From Zoogloeaceae bacterium (GTDB lineage Bacteria > Pseudomonadota > Gammaproteobacteria > Burkholderiales > Rhodocyclaceae), in NCBI GenBank assembly GCA_024235595.1, contig JACKMC010000006.1, positions 124,001-188,000 of the forward strand: a stretch of 64,000 nt of DNA. The letters are read 5' to 3'. Numbering within the stretch: position 1 is the stretch's first letter; each line of letters begins with the position of its first letter. The notes under the pieces are model-generated. The model saw only the letters and a list, made by a program, of their open reading frames with translations, was not told the DNA's origin and did not search any database. The position numbers and the translations under genes were made by a program. Of the stretch, positions 10,216 to 19,390 are shown piece by piece.

Positions 10216-11316
10216 ATGGCCTCGAGTCGTCTGATTGTCACGGTGAGCGTAGTTGGGCTCGCGGCACTGGCGGCGTTCGCCTATGTTGCCAATCGACCGG
10301 CAAGCGGTACCTCGTCGTCCTCGGCGGCGGCGACCAAGGAACAGGGCGCCGCTCGCGTCGTCAGCGTGGAAGCCGTCGAAGTAGTGCGGGTCGCCATGCC
10401 GGACGAGGCGAGCGCGGTGGGAAACCTCAAATCCAACGAGTCGGTGATGCTGCGCCCCGAGATTGCGGGAAGGATCGCGCAGATCGGGTTTCGTGACGGC
10501 GCGGCGGTGGCCAAGGGAGCTTTGCTGGTGCGGCTCGATGCCGCGACCCAGCGAGCGGAGTTGGCCCAGGCGCGGGCCAACGAGGCGCTGGCGCGCACCA
10601 ATGCGCAGCGTACCGAGGACCTCCTGCGCCGGCATTTCGTGAGCCAGCGTGCCCGCGACGAGGCCGGCGCCGCGCTTGCCGTGGCCGAGGCGGGCAGCGA
10701 GTTGCTGGCGGCTCGTCTGCGCCAGACCGAGATCCGCGCACCGTTCTCGGGCGTCGTCGGCATCCGCAACGTAAGTGTGGGTGACTACGTCAAGGAGGGC
10801 GCCGATCTCATCAACCTCGAAGACATCTCGACGCTCAAGCTCGATTTCCGTCTGCCCGACATCTACCTCTCCAAGGTGCGCGTGGGGCAGTCGCTCGAGG
10901 TGCTCAGCGATGCGCTCCCCGACAGACGCTTCTCCGCCCGTGTCGACGCGGTCGATCCGCTGGTCGACGCGCAAGGACGGGCGCTGATGCTGCGGGCGCG
11001 GCTGGACAACCGCGAAGGGCTGCTGCGACCCGGCATGTTCGCACGGGTGCGCTTGGTGATGGCCGAGCGCGAGGCCATCGCAGTGCCCGAAGAGGCGCTC
11101 ATGCCCTCGGCCGACGGTCAGTTCGTCTTCGTGGTTCGTGATGGCAAGGCGGCGAGCGTGGCGGTGAGCACGGGCGGGCGTCGCGACTCGCAGGTCGAGA
11201 TTCTCTCGGGGCTGGAGCCCGGCGAGATGGTGGTGACCGCGGGCCAGGTCAAGCTGCGCGAGGGCGCTGTGGTCGAGATCGTTCCACGGCCCGCCGCGCG
11301 CGTGGCTGGCAACTGA
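10216..11316 (+). CDS. RND efflux adaptor (membrane fusion protein)
   Basis: A 366-residue periplasmic adaptor of the HlyD/AcrA type. An N-terminal membrane anchor (about 5-27) is followed by the lipoyl half-motif GRIAQIGFRDGAAVAKGALLV (in two parts: GRIAQIGF and DGAAVAKGALLV), a coiled-coil hairpin (about 115-165), and the second half at APFSGVVGIRNVSVGDYVKEG (around 180-200). It links an inner-membrane pump to an outer-membrane channel. The pump gene follows after 12 bases; no channel gene is near. The 184-bp gap after purM holds no gene. Confidence 0.93.
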   Translation: MASSRLIVTVSVVGLAALAAFAYVANRPASGTSSSSAAATKEQGAARVVSVEAVEVVRVAMPDEASAVGNLKSNESVMLRPEIAGRIAQIGFRDGAAVAKGALLVRLDAATQRAELAQARANEALARTNAQRTEDLLRRHFVSQRARDEAGAALAVAEAGSELLAARLRQTEIRAPFSGVVGIRNVSVGDYVKEGADLINLEDISTLKLDFRLPDIYLSKVRVGQSLEVLSDALPDRRFSARVDAVDPLVDAQGRALMLRARLDNREGLLRPGMFARVRLVMAEREAIAVPEEALMPSADGQFVFVVRDGKAASVAVSTGGRRDSQVEILSGLEPGEMVVTAGQVKLREGAVVEIVPRPAARVAGN

Positions 11317-11328
11317 GCGAAGGCTGCC

Positions 11329-14300
11329 ATGCAACTGCCGGATCTGTGCATACGCCGACCGGTATTCGCAACGGTGCTGTCGCTGGTGGTGATGCTGCTC
11401 GGCCTGGTGTCCTACGAAAAGCTCACGGTGCGCGAGTATCCGAAGATCGACGAGCCGGTCGTGACCGTGCGCACCACCTATCGCGGCGCCAGTCCCGAGA
11501 TCGTCGAATCCCAGGTCACCAAGCCGCTCGAGGATTCGCTGGCCGGGATCGAGGGCGTCGACGTGCTGTCCTCGATCAGCCGCCAGGAAGATTCGCAGAT
11601 ATCGATCAAGTTCAGGCTCGAGCGTGACCCCGACGCGGCCGCGGCCGATGTGCGCGACCGGGTCTCGCGGGTGCGCCAGCGCCTGCCCGGCGACATCGAC
11701 GAACCGGTGATCGCCAAGGTCGAGGCCGATGCCAGCCCGATCATCTACCTGGCGTTCTCGAGTGACCGTCATTCACCGCTGGAGGTCACCGACGTCGCCA
11801 CCCGCATCGTCAAGCCACGACTCCAGACCCTCCCCGGGGCCGCCGACGTGCGGGTGTTCGGCGACCGCCAGTACTCGATGCGGATCTGGCTCGACCGCAC
11901 CCGGCTGGCCGGCTTCGGCCTGACCACCCAGGACGTCGAGGATGCGCTGCGCCAGCAGAACGTGGAGATCCCGGCGGGACTGATCGAAAGCAGCAAGCGC
12001 GAGTTCGCGGTGGTGGCGCGGACCGATCTCACCCGGGTCGCGGAGTTCGCAGACGTGGTGGTGCGCCGTGCCTTGGTTCCGGACGGCTACCCGGTGCGCA
12101 TCAAGGACGTCGGCCGCGTCGAGGTGGCCGCGGCATCGGAGCGTACCTCGGTGCGCTTCAAGGGCAAGTCGGCGGTGGCGCTGGGGCTGATCAAGCAATC
12201 GACCGCCAACCCGCTCGCGCTCGCGCGCGCGCTGTATGCCGAGTTGCCAAGAATCATCGAAGACCTGCCCGAAGGGATGCGGGTGGACATCTCGAACGAT
12301 ACGACGGTCTTCATCGACCGCTCCATCAAGGCAGTGTTCTCGACCATCGGCGAGGCGGTGCTGTTGGTCGCGGCGATCATCTTCGTGTTCCTGCGCAACT
12401 GGCGGGCGGTGCTGATTCCGCTGGTCACCATCCCGGTGTCGCTGGTCGGTTCGTTCGCGCTGATGCTGCTGTTCGGTTTCTCGATCAACACCCTCACCTT
12501 GCTGGCATTGGTGCTGGCGGTGGGGCTCGTGGTCGACGACGCGATCGTGATGCTGGAGAACATCTATCGTCACATCGAGGCGGGCATGCCGCGTCGCGAG
12601 GCGGCTTTGAAGGGCGCCAAGGAGATCGGTTTCGCGGTGGTGGCGATGACCATCACGCTGGCCGCGGTCTATGCGCCCGTGGCCTTCATGACCGGGCGCA
12701 CCGGCAAGCTGTTCACCGAGTTCGCGCTGACCCTGGCCGGTGCGGTGCTGGTGTCGGGCTTCGTGGCGCTCACCCTCTCGCCGATGATGTGCTCCAGGAT
12801 GCTCCGCCACGAGGCCTCGCACGGGAGGCTCTACAACGCCATCGAGCACGTCCTGGGGGGCTTGACGGCGGGCTATCGACGGTTGCTGGCGGCGACCCTG
12901 AAGATGCGCTGGGCGGTGATGGTGGTCTTTGCGCTGGTGGCCGGTGCCTCGGCACTGCTGCTCGGCAGCCTCAAGTCCGAGCTCGCGCCGGTCGAGGACC
13001 GCGGCTTCGTGATCGGCATCTTCAGCGGCCCCGAGGGCGCCACCATCGACTACATGGACCGCTATGCGCGCCAGCTCGAGGCGATCTACGCGAAGACCCC
13101 GGACGTCGAGCGCTATTTTGTGGTGTCGGGCAGCCCCACCGTGTCGCAGGGCATCTCATTCGCCGGCCTGCGCGACTGGAGCGAACGCAGCACGCGCTCC
13201 ACCGAGATTGCCAAGAAGCTGCAGCCCGAATTCTTCGCCGTGCCCGGGGTCCTGGCCTTCCCGGTCACCCCGCCCTCGCTCGGTCAGAGCGCGCGCTCCC
13301 GGCCGGTCAACTTCGTGGTCGTCACCTCGGCCTCCTACCACGAGCTGCAGACCTATACGGATCAGTTGATGGCGGCAATTGCCGACAATCCGGGTTTCGT
13401 TGCGGCCGATTCCGATCTCAAGCTCACCAAGCCCGAACTGGCGGTCGCCATCGATCGTGACAAGGCTGCTGACCTGGGCCTCTCGGTCGAGGTGGTCGGT
13501 CGAACGCTCGAGACCATGCTGGGCGGACGTCAGGTCACGCGCTTCAAGCAGGACGCCGAGCAGTACGACGTGATCGTGCAGGTGGATGGCACCGAGCGCC
13601 GCGAGCCGCGCGACATCCGCGGCATCTTCGTGCGTGGCAAGGACGGGCAGATGGTGCCACTGGCCAGCGTGCTGAGCATCGACGAGACCGTGAGCCCGCG
13701 CGAACTCAACCATTTCGGCCAGCGTCGCGCGGTCACCATATCCGCCAACCTGGCTCCCGACTATGCGCTTGGCGAGGCGCTGAACTTCCTCGAGAGCAGC
13801 GCGCGGCGCATCCTGCCGCCCGGCTATGCGATCGACTACAACGGGCAATCGCGCGATTTCCGCGAAAGCTCGTCCAGCCTGGCGCTGACCTTCCTGCTCG
13901 CGCTGGCCTTCATCTACCTGGTGCTGGCGGCGCAGTTCGAGAGCTTTCGCGACCCCTTGATCATCATGCTGACCGTACCGCTGTCGATGACCGGTGCGCT
14001 GGCGGCGCTCAATTTCACCGGCGGCACGCTCAACGTTTACAGCCAGATCGGCCTCGTCACGCTGGTCGGACTGATCACCAAGCATGGCATTCTGATCGTC
14101 GAATTCGCCAATCAGCTGCGCGAGCAGGGCCGCTCGATCGCCGAGGCGGTCGCGGAGGCCGCGGCGCTGCGCCTGCGTCCCATCCTGATGACGACCGGCG
14201 CGATGGTGCTGGGGGCGATTCCGCTCGCGCTGGCAAGCGGCGCCGGCGCCGAGAGCCGGCAGCAGATCGGCTGGGTGATCGTCGGCGGGATGCTGCTGGG

Positions 14301-14409
14301 CACCTTGCTCACGCTCTTCGTGGTGCCTACCGTGTACACCCTGCTGGCGAGTCGCGAGCGTGCCAGCGAACCGGCGCTAGCGCTGCCGCAGACCGGCCAG
14401 GCCGGCTAG
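11329..14409 (+). CDS. RND multidrug efflux permease (HAE1 type)
   Basis: A full-length (1026 aa) proton-driven RND pump. The first helix and periplasmic start PDLCIRRPVFATVL are typical. The paired aspartates of helix 4 occur in GLVVDDAIVMLEN, and the helix-10 lysine in LITKHGILIVEFANQ, so the proton relay looks intact. Two large periplasmic loops are present at the expected places. Substrate is unknown; drug-type (HAE1) rather than metal-type features fit best. It pairs with the adaptor upstream and would need an outer-membrane channel encoded elsewhere. Confidence 0.94.
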   Translation: MQLPDLCIRRPVFATVLSLVVMLLGLVSYEKLTVREYPKIDEPVVTVRTTYRGASPEIVESQVTKPLEDSLAGIEGVDVLSSISRQEDSQISIKFRLERDPDAAAADVRDRVSRVRQRLPGDIDEPVIAKVEADASPIIYLAFSSDRHSPLEVTDVATRIVKPRLQTLPGAADVRVFGDRQYSMRIWLDRTRLAGFGLTTQDVEDALRQQNVEIPAGLIESSKREFAVVARTDLTRVAEFADVVVRRALVPDGYPVRIKDVGRVEVAAASERTSVRFKGKSAVALGLIKQSTANPLALARALYAELPRIIEDLPEGMRVDISNDTTVFIDRSIKAVFSTIGEAVLLVAAIIFVFLRNWRAVLIPLVTIPVSLVGSFALMLLFGFSINTLTLLALVLAVGLVVDDAIVMLENIYRHIEAGMPRREAALKGAKEIGFAVVAMTITLAAVYAPVAFMTGRTGKLFTEFALTLAGAVLVSGFVALTLSPMMCSRMLRHEASHGRLYNAIEHVLGGLTAGYRRLLAATLKMRWAVMVVFALVAGASALLLGSLKSELAPVEDRGFVIGIFSGPEGATIDYMDRYARQLEAIYAKTPDVERYFVVSGSPTVSQGISFAGLRDWSERSTRSTEIAKKLQPEFFAVPGVLAFPVTPPSLGQSARSRPVNFVVVTSASYHELQTYTDQLMAAIADNPGFVAADSDLKLTKPELAVAIDRDKAADLGLSVEVVGRTLETMLGGRQVTRFKQDAEQYDVIVQVDGTERREPRDIRGIFVRGKDGQMVPLASVLSIDETVSPRELNHFGQRRAVTISANLAPDYALGEALNFLESSARRILPPGYAIDYNGQSRDFRESSSSLALTFLLALAFIYLVLAAQFESFRDPLIIMLTVPLSMTGALAALNFTGGTLNVYSQIGLVTLVGLITKHGILIVEFANQLREQGRSIAEAVAEAAALRLRPILMTTGAMVLGAIPLALASGAGAESRQQIGWVIVGGMLLGTLLTLFVVPTVYTLLASRERASEPALALPQTGQAG

Positions 14410-14418
14410 AAACCCGGG

Positions 14419-15276
14419 CTAGACGGCCTCTTCTTCCTCGAACTCGGGTTCCACTTCGCGCCAATGGTTGTCCCTTTGGCGGTCGAAGTGGCGGGTGCTC
14501 ACGCGGCGGAAGCGCTCGGTGTCGGGGCTGCGCCGCCACAGCGCGATGCTGATCGCATCCTCGCCGAGTTCGAGCGCGTGAAACGACTCGCCTTTTTTCT
14601 CGCAACGCGGCGAGGTCGGCGTCGAGGTGCCACTGCCCACCACGCATCGCACCCCTTCCTGGTGCACGATCCCGATCTCGGTCTGATGGCGGTGACCCCA
14701 CAGCAACAGGTCGACCTGCCCCTCGGTGCACAGGATCCTGAGCGCCTCGGCGGCCCCGTGCATGCCTCCGAGCTTGTCGCCGGGCTTGTCGTCGAAGGGG
14801 TGATGGGTAGCGACCACGCGTACCTGTCCGCTGCGGCCTTCGGCAAGATAGGCGGCCGCCTCGCGGGCGGTTCCGGGAAGGATTCGCCCCGCCTTCCAGA
14901 CCGCGGGATTGGTGCTGTCGATGAGGGCCAGCCGCATGCGGTCGGCGTCCACCCGCGAATCGGGCCGCGAAGACACCAGCCGGCGGAAATCCTGCAGGGG
15001 GTCGATCAGGCGGCGCCACGGCGGCCAGCGCGGCAGGTCGTGGTTGCCCGGCGTGGCAACCCAGGGTACGCCGAAGCTGTCGAGAAAGTCGCGGGCGGTC
15101 TCCAGTTCGCGGGCCCGGCCTCGCTGGCTGAGGTCGCCGGTTACCACCACCAGGTCCGGTCGCAGGGAGCGGACCGCCTGCTTGAGGGCGGCGGCACTGC
15201 CCTGCGTCTGGTCACCGAAATGCAGATCGCTCAGGTGGATCAGTCTCAGGCTGTCGCGGGGGCGATTGTCGTTCAT
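14419..15276 (-). CDS. Calcineurin-like metallophosphoesterase
   Basis: A 285-residue enzyme with the complete dinuclear metal-site motif set in order: HLSDLHFGD, VVVTGDLSQRG, TPGNHD, THHP and WGHRH. This matches class III cyclic-nucleotide phosphodiesterases (CpdA-like) and related enzymes; the true substrate cannot be told. The C-terminus is acidic (EPEFEEEEAV). The gene converges with the RND pump gene, with only 9 bases between the stops. Confidence 0.88.
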   Translation of the reverse strand: MNDNRPRDSLRLIHLSDLHFGDQTQGSAAALKQAVRSLRPDLVVVTGDLSQRGRARELETARDFLDSFGVPWVATPGNHDLPRWPPWRRLIDPLQDFRRLVSSRPDSRVDADRMRLALIDSTNPAVWKAGRILPGTAREAAAYLAEGRSGQVRVVATHHPFDDKPGDKLGGMHGAAEALRILCTEGQVDLLLWGHRHQTEIGIVHQEGVRCVVGSGTSTPTSPRCEKKGESFHALELGEDAISIALWRRSPDTERFRRVSTRHFDRQRDNHWREVEPEFEEEEAV

Positions 15277-15425
15277 GCAGATGCTCGTTTTCTCTCGGAC
15301 CGGCTATGATCGGCCGGCCATCGTTCGATGACGCAATATTGACAGATTTCGAGAGCGTGCCTGCGATCCTTGCTGCGCGTAGTGCGATTCGGAAGAATAT
15401 CCAGGCATGACGCAGGGAAGGGCGA

Positions 15426-16754
15426 ATGCGGTTTTTCGATGACTTGAAGACAAGCAGCCGGCTGCGCGATACCTCGGCGGCGATGCTGCTGGTGCTGATG
15501 GCCTCGCTCGCGGTGCTGAACGGCGTCGGCAGCGGTGTGCCTGCCTGGCCTGCCGGCCTCGCCGCCTGGGCTGCCGCACTGCTGTTGTGGCCACGCCTCG
15601 ATCTGCGCCAGCGTCGTCTGGTCGGCCTGCTGATCTTCATTGGCGTGCTCGCCCTGGCATGGAGTTCGTTCAACGGCCAGGCGGCCTATTGGATCGGCGC
15701 GCTGACCCAGAACAACGCCCTGCTGGGCATGTTGGTCGGGGTGAGCTTCCTGCAGTTGCTTGGCCTCGCCGACGCCGACGAGCGTCTGCCCACCGGCCGC
15801 CGGGCGCTGTGGCAGACCTTGTTCGCGACGCATCTGCTGGGCGCGGCGATCAACCTTTCCGCCGTCTTCATGATCGCTGACCGGATTGCGCCCAAGGGCG
15901 TGCCAAGGCCTGACCAGGCCGCCCTGCTGGTGCGCAGTTTTCTGGCGGCGGCGATGTGGTCACCCTTTTTCGCCGCGGTCGCGGTGGCGATCACCTATGC
16001 GCCGGGCGCCAGCCTGGCCGGCGTGCTCGCCTGGGGATTGCCGTTTGCGGCCCTGTTGCTGGTGCTTGCGGGCTATCGGCTCGAACGCGAACTGCCCGCG
16101 GGCGGGCGCGAGTTCGTCGGCTACCCGATGCGGCCCGGGGCCTTGTGGGCCCCCGTGGTGCTTGCCGCTGCCGTGGGGCTGATGCACCTGTGGTTTCCCT
16201 CCTGGTCGGCGCTGGCGATCATCACCCTGGTGGCGCCCGCGATCGCCCTGGCGGTGACCTTGTGGCGCAGCGGGGTGATGCAGGGCGCCGAGCGGATCGT
16301 CCGCCAGGCACGGTCGCGGCTCCCCGGGATGTCCGGCGAGCTGGCCTTGTTTCTCGCCGCCGCGGTGTTCGCCAGCGGGCTGCGCAGTCTCATGGCATCG
16401 ACCAGCCTGGGCATGCCCTTCACCCATGTCGGCCCGCTGCAGGCGGCCTTGCTGCTGGCGCTGATGATCGGTTTCGCGATGATCGGGATCCATGCGGTGA
16501 TCTCGATTTCGATCGTCTCGGCGTGGACCGCGCCGTTGTCGCCCGATCCGGTGCTGATGGCCACGGTGTATTGCATGTCCTGGGCGATCGGACTGGCGGT
16601 CAGCCCGCTGTCGGGCATTCATCTCGCGTTGCAGGGGCGATACGGCCTGTCGGCGGGTTCGCTGGCGCGACTCAACGCAGTGTACGGGCTCCTTGCCTAT
16701 GCGCTGGCAACACTGTGGCTGCTGGCGATCGGCGCCGCGCGCGGCCTGTTCTAG
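15426..16754 (+). CDS. Multi-pass membrane protein of unknown function
   Basis: A 442-residue, very hydrophobic protein with about 11-12 predicted membrane helices. I do not recognise the family with confidence. The general shape, with a Gly-Ile-His-Ala-Val segment inside a late helix pair (about residues 355-361) and helix breaks, recalls secondary transporters of the ion-transporter superfamily, but this is weak. It is flanked by the divergent metallophosphoesterase and the convergent miaA, so it is a single-gene unit and context gives no role. Confidence 0.75.
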   Translation: MRFFDDLKTSSRLRDTSAAMLLVLMASLAVLNGVGSGVPAWPAGLAAWAAALLLWPRLDLRQRRLVGLLIFIGVLALAWSSFNGQAAYWIGALTQNNALLGMLVGVSFLQLLGLADADERLPTGRRALWQTLFATHLLGAAINLSAVFMIADRIAPKGVPRPDQAALLVRSFLAAAMWSPFFAAVAVAITYAPGASLAGVLAWGLPFAALLLVLAGYRLERELPAGGREFVGYPMRPGALWAPVVLAAAVGLMHLWFPSWSALAIITLVAPAIALAVTLWRSGVMQGAERIVRQARSRLPGMSGELALFLAAAVFASGLRSLMASTSLGMPFTHVGPLQAALLLALMIGFAMIGIHAVISISIVSAWTAPLSPDPVLMATVYCMSWAIGLAVSPLSGIHLALQGRYGLSAGSLARLNAVYGLLAYALATLWLLAIGAARGLF

Positions 16755-16768
16755 AAGAGCGCCGCGGT

Positions 16769-17737
16769 TCAGGCGTCCACGAAGCGCTGCGCGGCGAGCA
16801 AGACCTCGTGCGCCAGGTCATCGGAAAGGCAGTCGAACTCGATCAGCGCGGGCCAGCTTTCACGAAACTGGCGCTGCCAGGTGAGTTGCCGTTTGGCGAG
16901 CTGGCGGGTGGCGGCGACCCCGGTGGCGCGCAACTGCCCGAGATCGAGGCGGCCGTCGAGATGCGCCCAGGCCTGGCGGTAGCCGACGCAGCGCATCGAG
17001 GGCATCTCCGGCGTGAGCGCGTAGCGGCTGCGCAGGCTGCGAAGCTCGTCGACCAGGCCGGCACCGAGCATCGCCTCGAAGCGTTGCTCGATGCGCGCAT
17101 GCAGTACGCTGCGGTCGGACGGAGCGAGGGCGATGGGCAGTATGCGGCAGGGAAGCGACGCCGGCTCACGGCGCGCGTAGCTGGCAGCCAGCGGTTCGCC
17201 GGTGAGGCGCACGATCTCGAGCGCCCGCTGGATGCGCTGCGCGTCGCCGGGCTCGAGGCGGGCCGCGGCCTGGGGGTCGAGGCGGGCAAGCTCGGCGTGC
17301 AGGGCCGGCCAGCCGCGGCGCGCGGCCTCGCGGTCGATCTCGCGGCGCAGTCCGGCGTCGGCCTGGGGCAGCTCGGAGAGGCCCTCCTGCAAGGCCTTGA
17401 AATACAACATGGTGCCGCCCGCCAGCAGCGGAATGCGGCCACGCGCGGTGATCTCCCGCATCAGTCGGCACGCATCCTGGCGGAAGCTCGCTGCGGAATA
17501 GCGCTCTTCGGGGCTGATGATGTCGATCAGGTGGTGAGGGCAGCGGGCCCGCTCCGCAGCCTCCGGCTTGGCGGTTCCGATGTCCATGTCGCGATAGACC
17601 AGTGCGGAGTCGACGCTGATGATCTCGACCGGCAGGCTGTCCGCCAGCGCCAGCGACACCGCTGTCTTGCCGCTGGCGGTCGGGCCAAGCAGCGCAATGG
17701 CGGGAGGCAGGTCCTGTGGGTCGATACTGGAGGGCAT
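16769..17737 (-). CDS. miaA: tRNA dimethylallyltransferase
   Basis: MiaA (322 aa) adds an isopentenyl group to A37 of tRNAs that read codons starting with U. Walker A is LLGPTASGKTAVS near residue 17. Further marks are ISVDSALVYRDMDIGTAKP, HHLID and the RCVGYRQAW stretch in the C-terminal half. Length is normal. The ATG (17737) touches the start region of the divergent TraB/GumN gene, leaving no room for a separate promoter between them. No strong ribosome binding site is seen. Confidence 0.96.
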   Translation of the reverse strand: MPSSIDPQDLPPAIALLGPTASGKTAVSLALADSLPVEIISVDSALVYRDMDIGTAKPEAAERARCPHHLIDIISPEERYSAASFRQDACRLMREITARGRIPLLAGGTMLYFKALQEGLSELPQADAGLRREIDREAARRGWPALHAELARLDPQAAARLEPGDAQRIQRALEIVRLTGEPLAASYARREPASLPCRILPIALAPSDRSVLHARIEQRFEAMLGAGLVDELRSLRSRYALTPEMPSMRCVGYRQAWAHLDGRLDLGQLRATGVAATRQLAKRQLTWQRQFRESWPALIEFDCLSDDLAHEVLLAAQRFVDA

Positions 17738-17738
17738 G

Positions 17739-18662
17739 ATGACGAGGTGGATTGAAAGGACGAAATACTGGCTCTGCGCGACCGTCCTGTGGCTTGCGGC
17801 CTGCCCGGCACATGCTGCGGACGACGGCTTGCTGTGGTCGGTTCGGGACCCGGTGGGAACGCTGCGAGGCTATCTCTTCGGCACGGTGCACCTGTGCTCT
17901 GCAGCATGTTATCCGCTACCGCCATTGCCGAGCGAGGCTTTTTCGAGCAGCCGCCTGCTGGTCCTCGAGCTCGATCCCGCCGATCCGTCGATCGGTCGGC
18001 AGCTCACCCGCGCCGGACAGCTGCGCGAGGGGTCGGGCAGCCTCTCGGCGCGCTTGCCCGCCGAAAAGTGGCTGGCGCTGGTCGAGTTGGGCGCCGGCCA
18101 GGGTCTGCGGCCGCAACTGCTCGAGCGCATGCAGCCGTGGCTGGTTTCGATGAGCCTGATGGTGGGTGCGGCCGCTCGGCTAGGTTACGGACCGCAATGG
18201 GGCGTCGATCTGTGGCTGGCCGATGCGGCTCGCCGGGCGGGCGTCGAGTTGGTCGCGCTGGAGACCGTGGAGCGGCAGATCGCTGCCCTGGCTGGGGGAG
18301 GCGAGGCGGCGCAGCTTGCCGCGCTGGCGCAGACGATCGCGCTGCTCGAGGGTGGCGAGCTTGGCGACTACCTCGAAGCGATGTTGCGCGCCTGGCGCAG
18401 CGGCGATGGCGAGGCTCTGGCGAGACTGCTCGAGGTGGGCGCCGACGAGGCCGCGCTGGCGCCGCTGCTCGAGCAGCTTCTGGCGCAGCGCAACCACGAA
18501 ATGGCCGCGCGGCTTGCGCAGCTCATGGCCAGACCCGGTCCGGTTTTCGTGGCGGTCGGTGCGGCACATCTGGATGGGCCGGAGGGGCTCGCAGCACAGC
18601 TAGAGAGGCTGGGGTTCGGGCTCGAGCGGCTGCGTGCGGGGCGTCGCGATCCGCCTCTATAG
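17739..18662 (+). CDS. TraB/GumN family protein, secreted
   Basis: A 307-residue protein with a signal peptide (first about 26 residues, ending PAHA/AD) and the TraB/PrgY/GumN signatures: YLFGTVHLCS near residue 50 and VAVGAAHLDGPEGLAAQLE near the C-terminus. Related proteins are metal-dependent proteases of the Tiki type; activity here is not proven. GGAGG lies 5 bases before the second of two adjacent ATGs, so the start at 17739 was taken; ATG 17736 would overlap the divergent miaA start codon. Confidence 0.85.
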   Translation: MTRWIERTKYWLCATVLWLAACPAHAADDGLLWSVRDPVGTLRGYLFGTVHLCSAACYPLPPLPSEAFSSSRLLVLELDPADPSIGRQLTRAGQLREGSGSLSARLPAEKWLALVELGAGQGLRPQLLERMQPWLVSMSLMVGAAARLGYGPQWGVDLWLADAARRAGVELVALETVERQIAALAGGGEAAQLAALAQTIALLEGGELGDYLEAMLRAWRSGDGEALARLLEVGADEAALAPLLEQLLAQRNHEMAARLAQLMARPGPVFVAVGAAHLDGPEGLAAQLERLGFGLERLRAGRRDPPL

Positions 18663-18735
18663 CCTCCTTCCGGCGGCCCCTGCCGTGATAGACTCGGCGA
18701 AAAATATTACCGTTAGATCGCAAGGCGAAAGATCC

Positions 18736-19374
18736 ATGTTCGGCCGTTTCATGCCCCGCGAAGGGCGATTTTTCGAGTTGTTCAACGCGCATGCCGAGCA
18801 GACCGTGATCGGCGCGCGTTCGCTGCGTAATCTGGTCGACGCCTTGGGCAGCGAGGGTGCCGGGGTGCGGACCCTGGCGGACGAGGTGTCGATGATCGAA
18901 TCGCGCGCCGACGCCATTACCCGCGATACCGTCAGGCTGCTGCACACGACCTTTATCACACCGCTCGATCGCGACGAGATCCATCGCCTGATCAGTCGCA
19001 TGGACGACATCCTCGACCTGATCGAAAGCTCGGCGCTGTCGCTGTCGCTCTACGACGTGCGGCGCCCCACGCCTGAGGTCAGGCAGCTCGTGGACATCAT
19101 CGTGTCCTGCTGCGACAGGGTGAAATCGGCGGTGGCACTGGTATCCGACACCGGCAGCATCGAGGCCATGATCAAGACCTGCGACGAGATCGACCGCCTC
19201 GAGTCGGACGCCGACCGGGTGATGCGCAATGCCATCGGGCGGCTGTTCCGCGACGAGCAGGACATGCGCGAGCTGATCCGCATGAAGGCCATCTACGAGG
19301 TGCTCGAATCGGTGACCGACGCCTGCCAGGCGGTGGGCAACATTCTCGAGGGCATCGCCCTGGAAAATACCTGA
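18736..19374 (+). CDS. DUF47/PhoU-like phosphate transport accessory protein
   Basis: A 212-residue, all-helical cytosolic protein of the DUF47 family (PhoU-like fold, conserved Asp/Glu patterns such as RMDDILDLIESSA and CDEIDRLESDADRV). These proteins are typically encoded just before a PiT transporter and are thought to adjust its activity, as PhoU does for Pst. The PiT gene follows after 16 bases. The start at 18736 gives MFGRFMPRE, the usual beginning; longer in-frame extension is unlikely to be protein. Confidence 0.92.
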   Translation: MFGRFMPREGRFFELFNAHAEQTVIGARSLRNLVDALGSEGAGVRTLADEVSMIESRADAITRDTVRLLHTTFITPLDRDEIHRLISRMDDILDLIESSALSLSLYDVRRPTPEVRQLVDIIVSCCDRVKSAVALVSDTGSIEAMIKTCDEIDRLESDADRVMRNAIGRLFRDEQDMRELIRMKAIYEVLESVTDACQAVGNILEGIALENT

Positions 19375-19390
19375 ACGAGGCCGCGCCGAC

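Noticed and set aside
10216..14409. Complete tripartite efflux operon
   Set aside because: Only adaptor and pump are present; the next gene is a convergent metallophosphoesterase, so no outer-membrane channel is encoded here.
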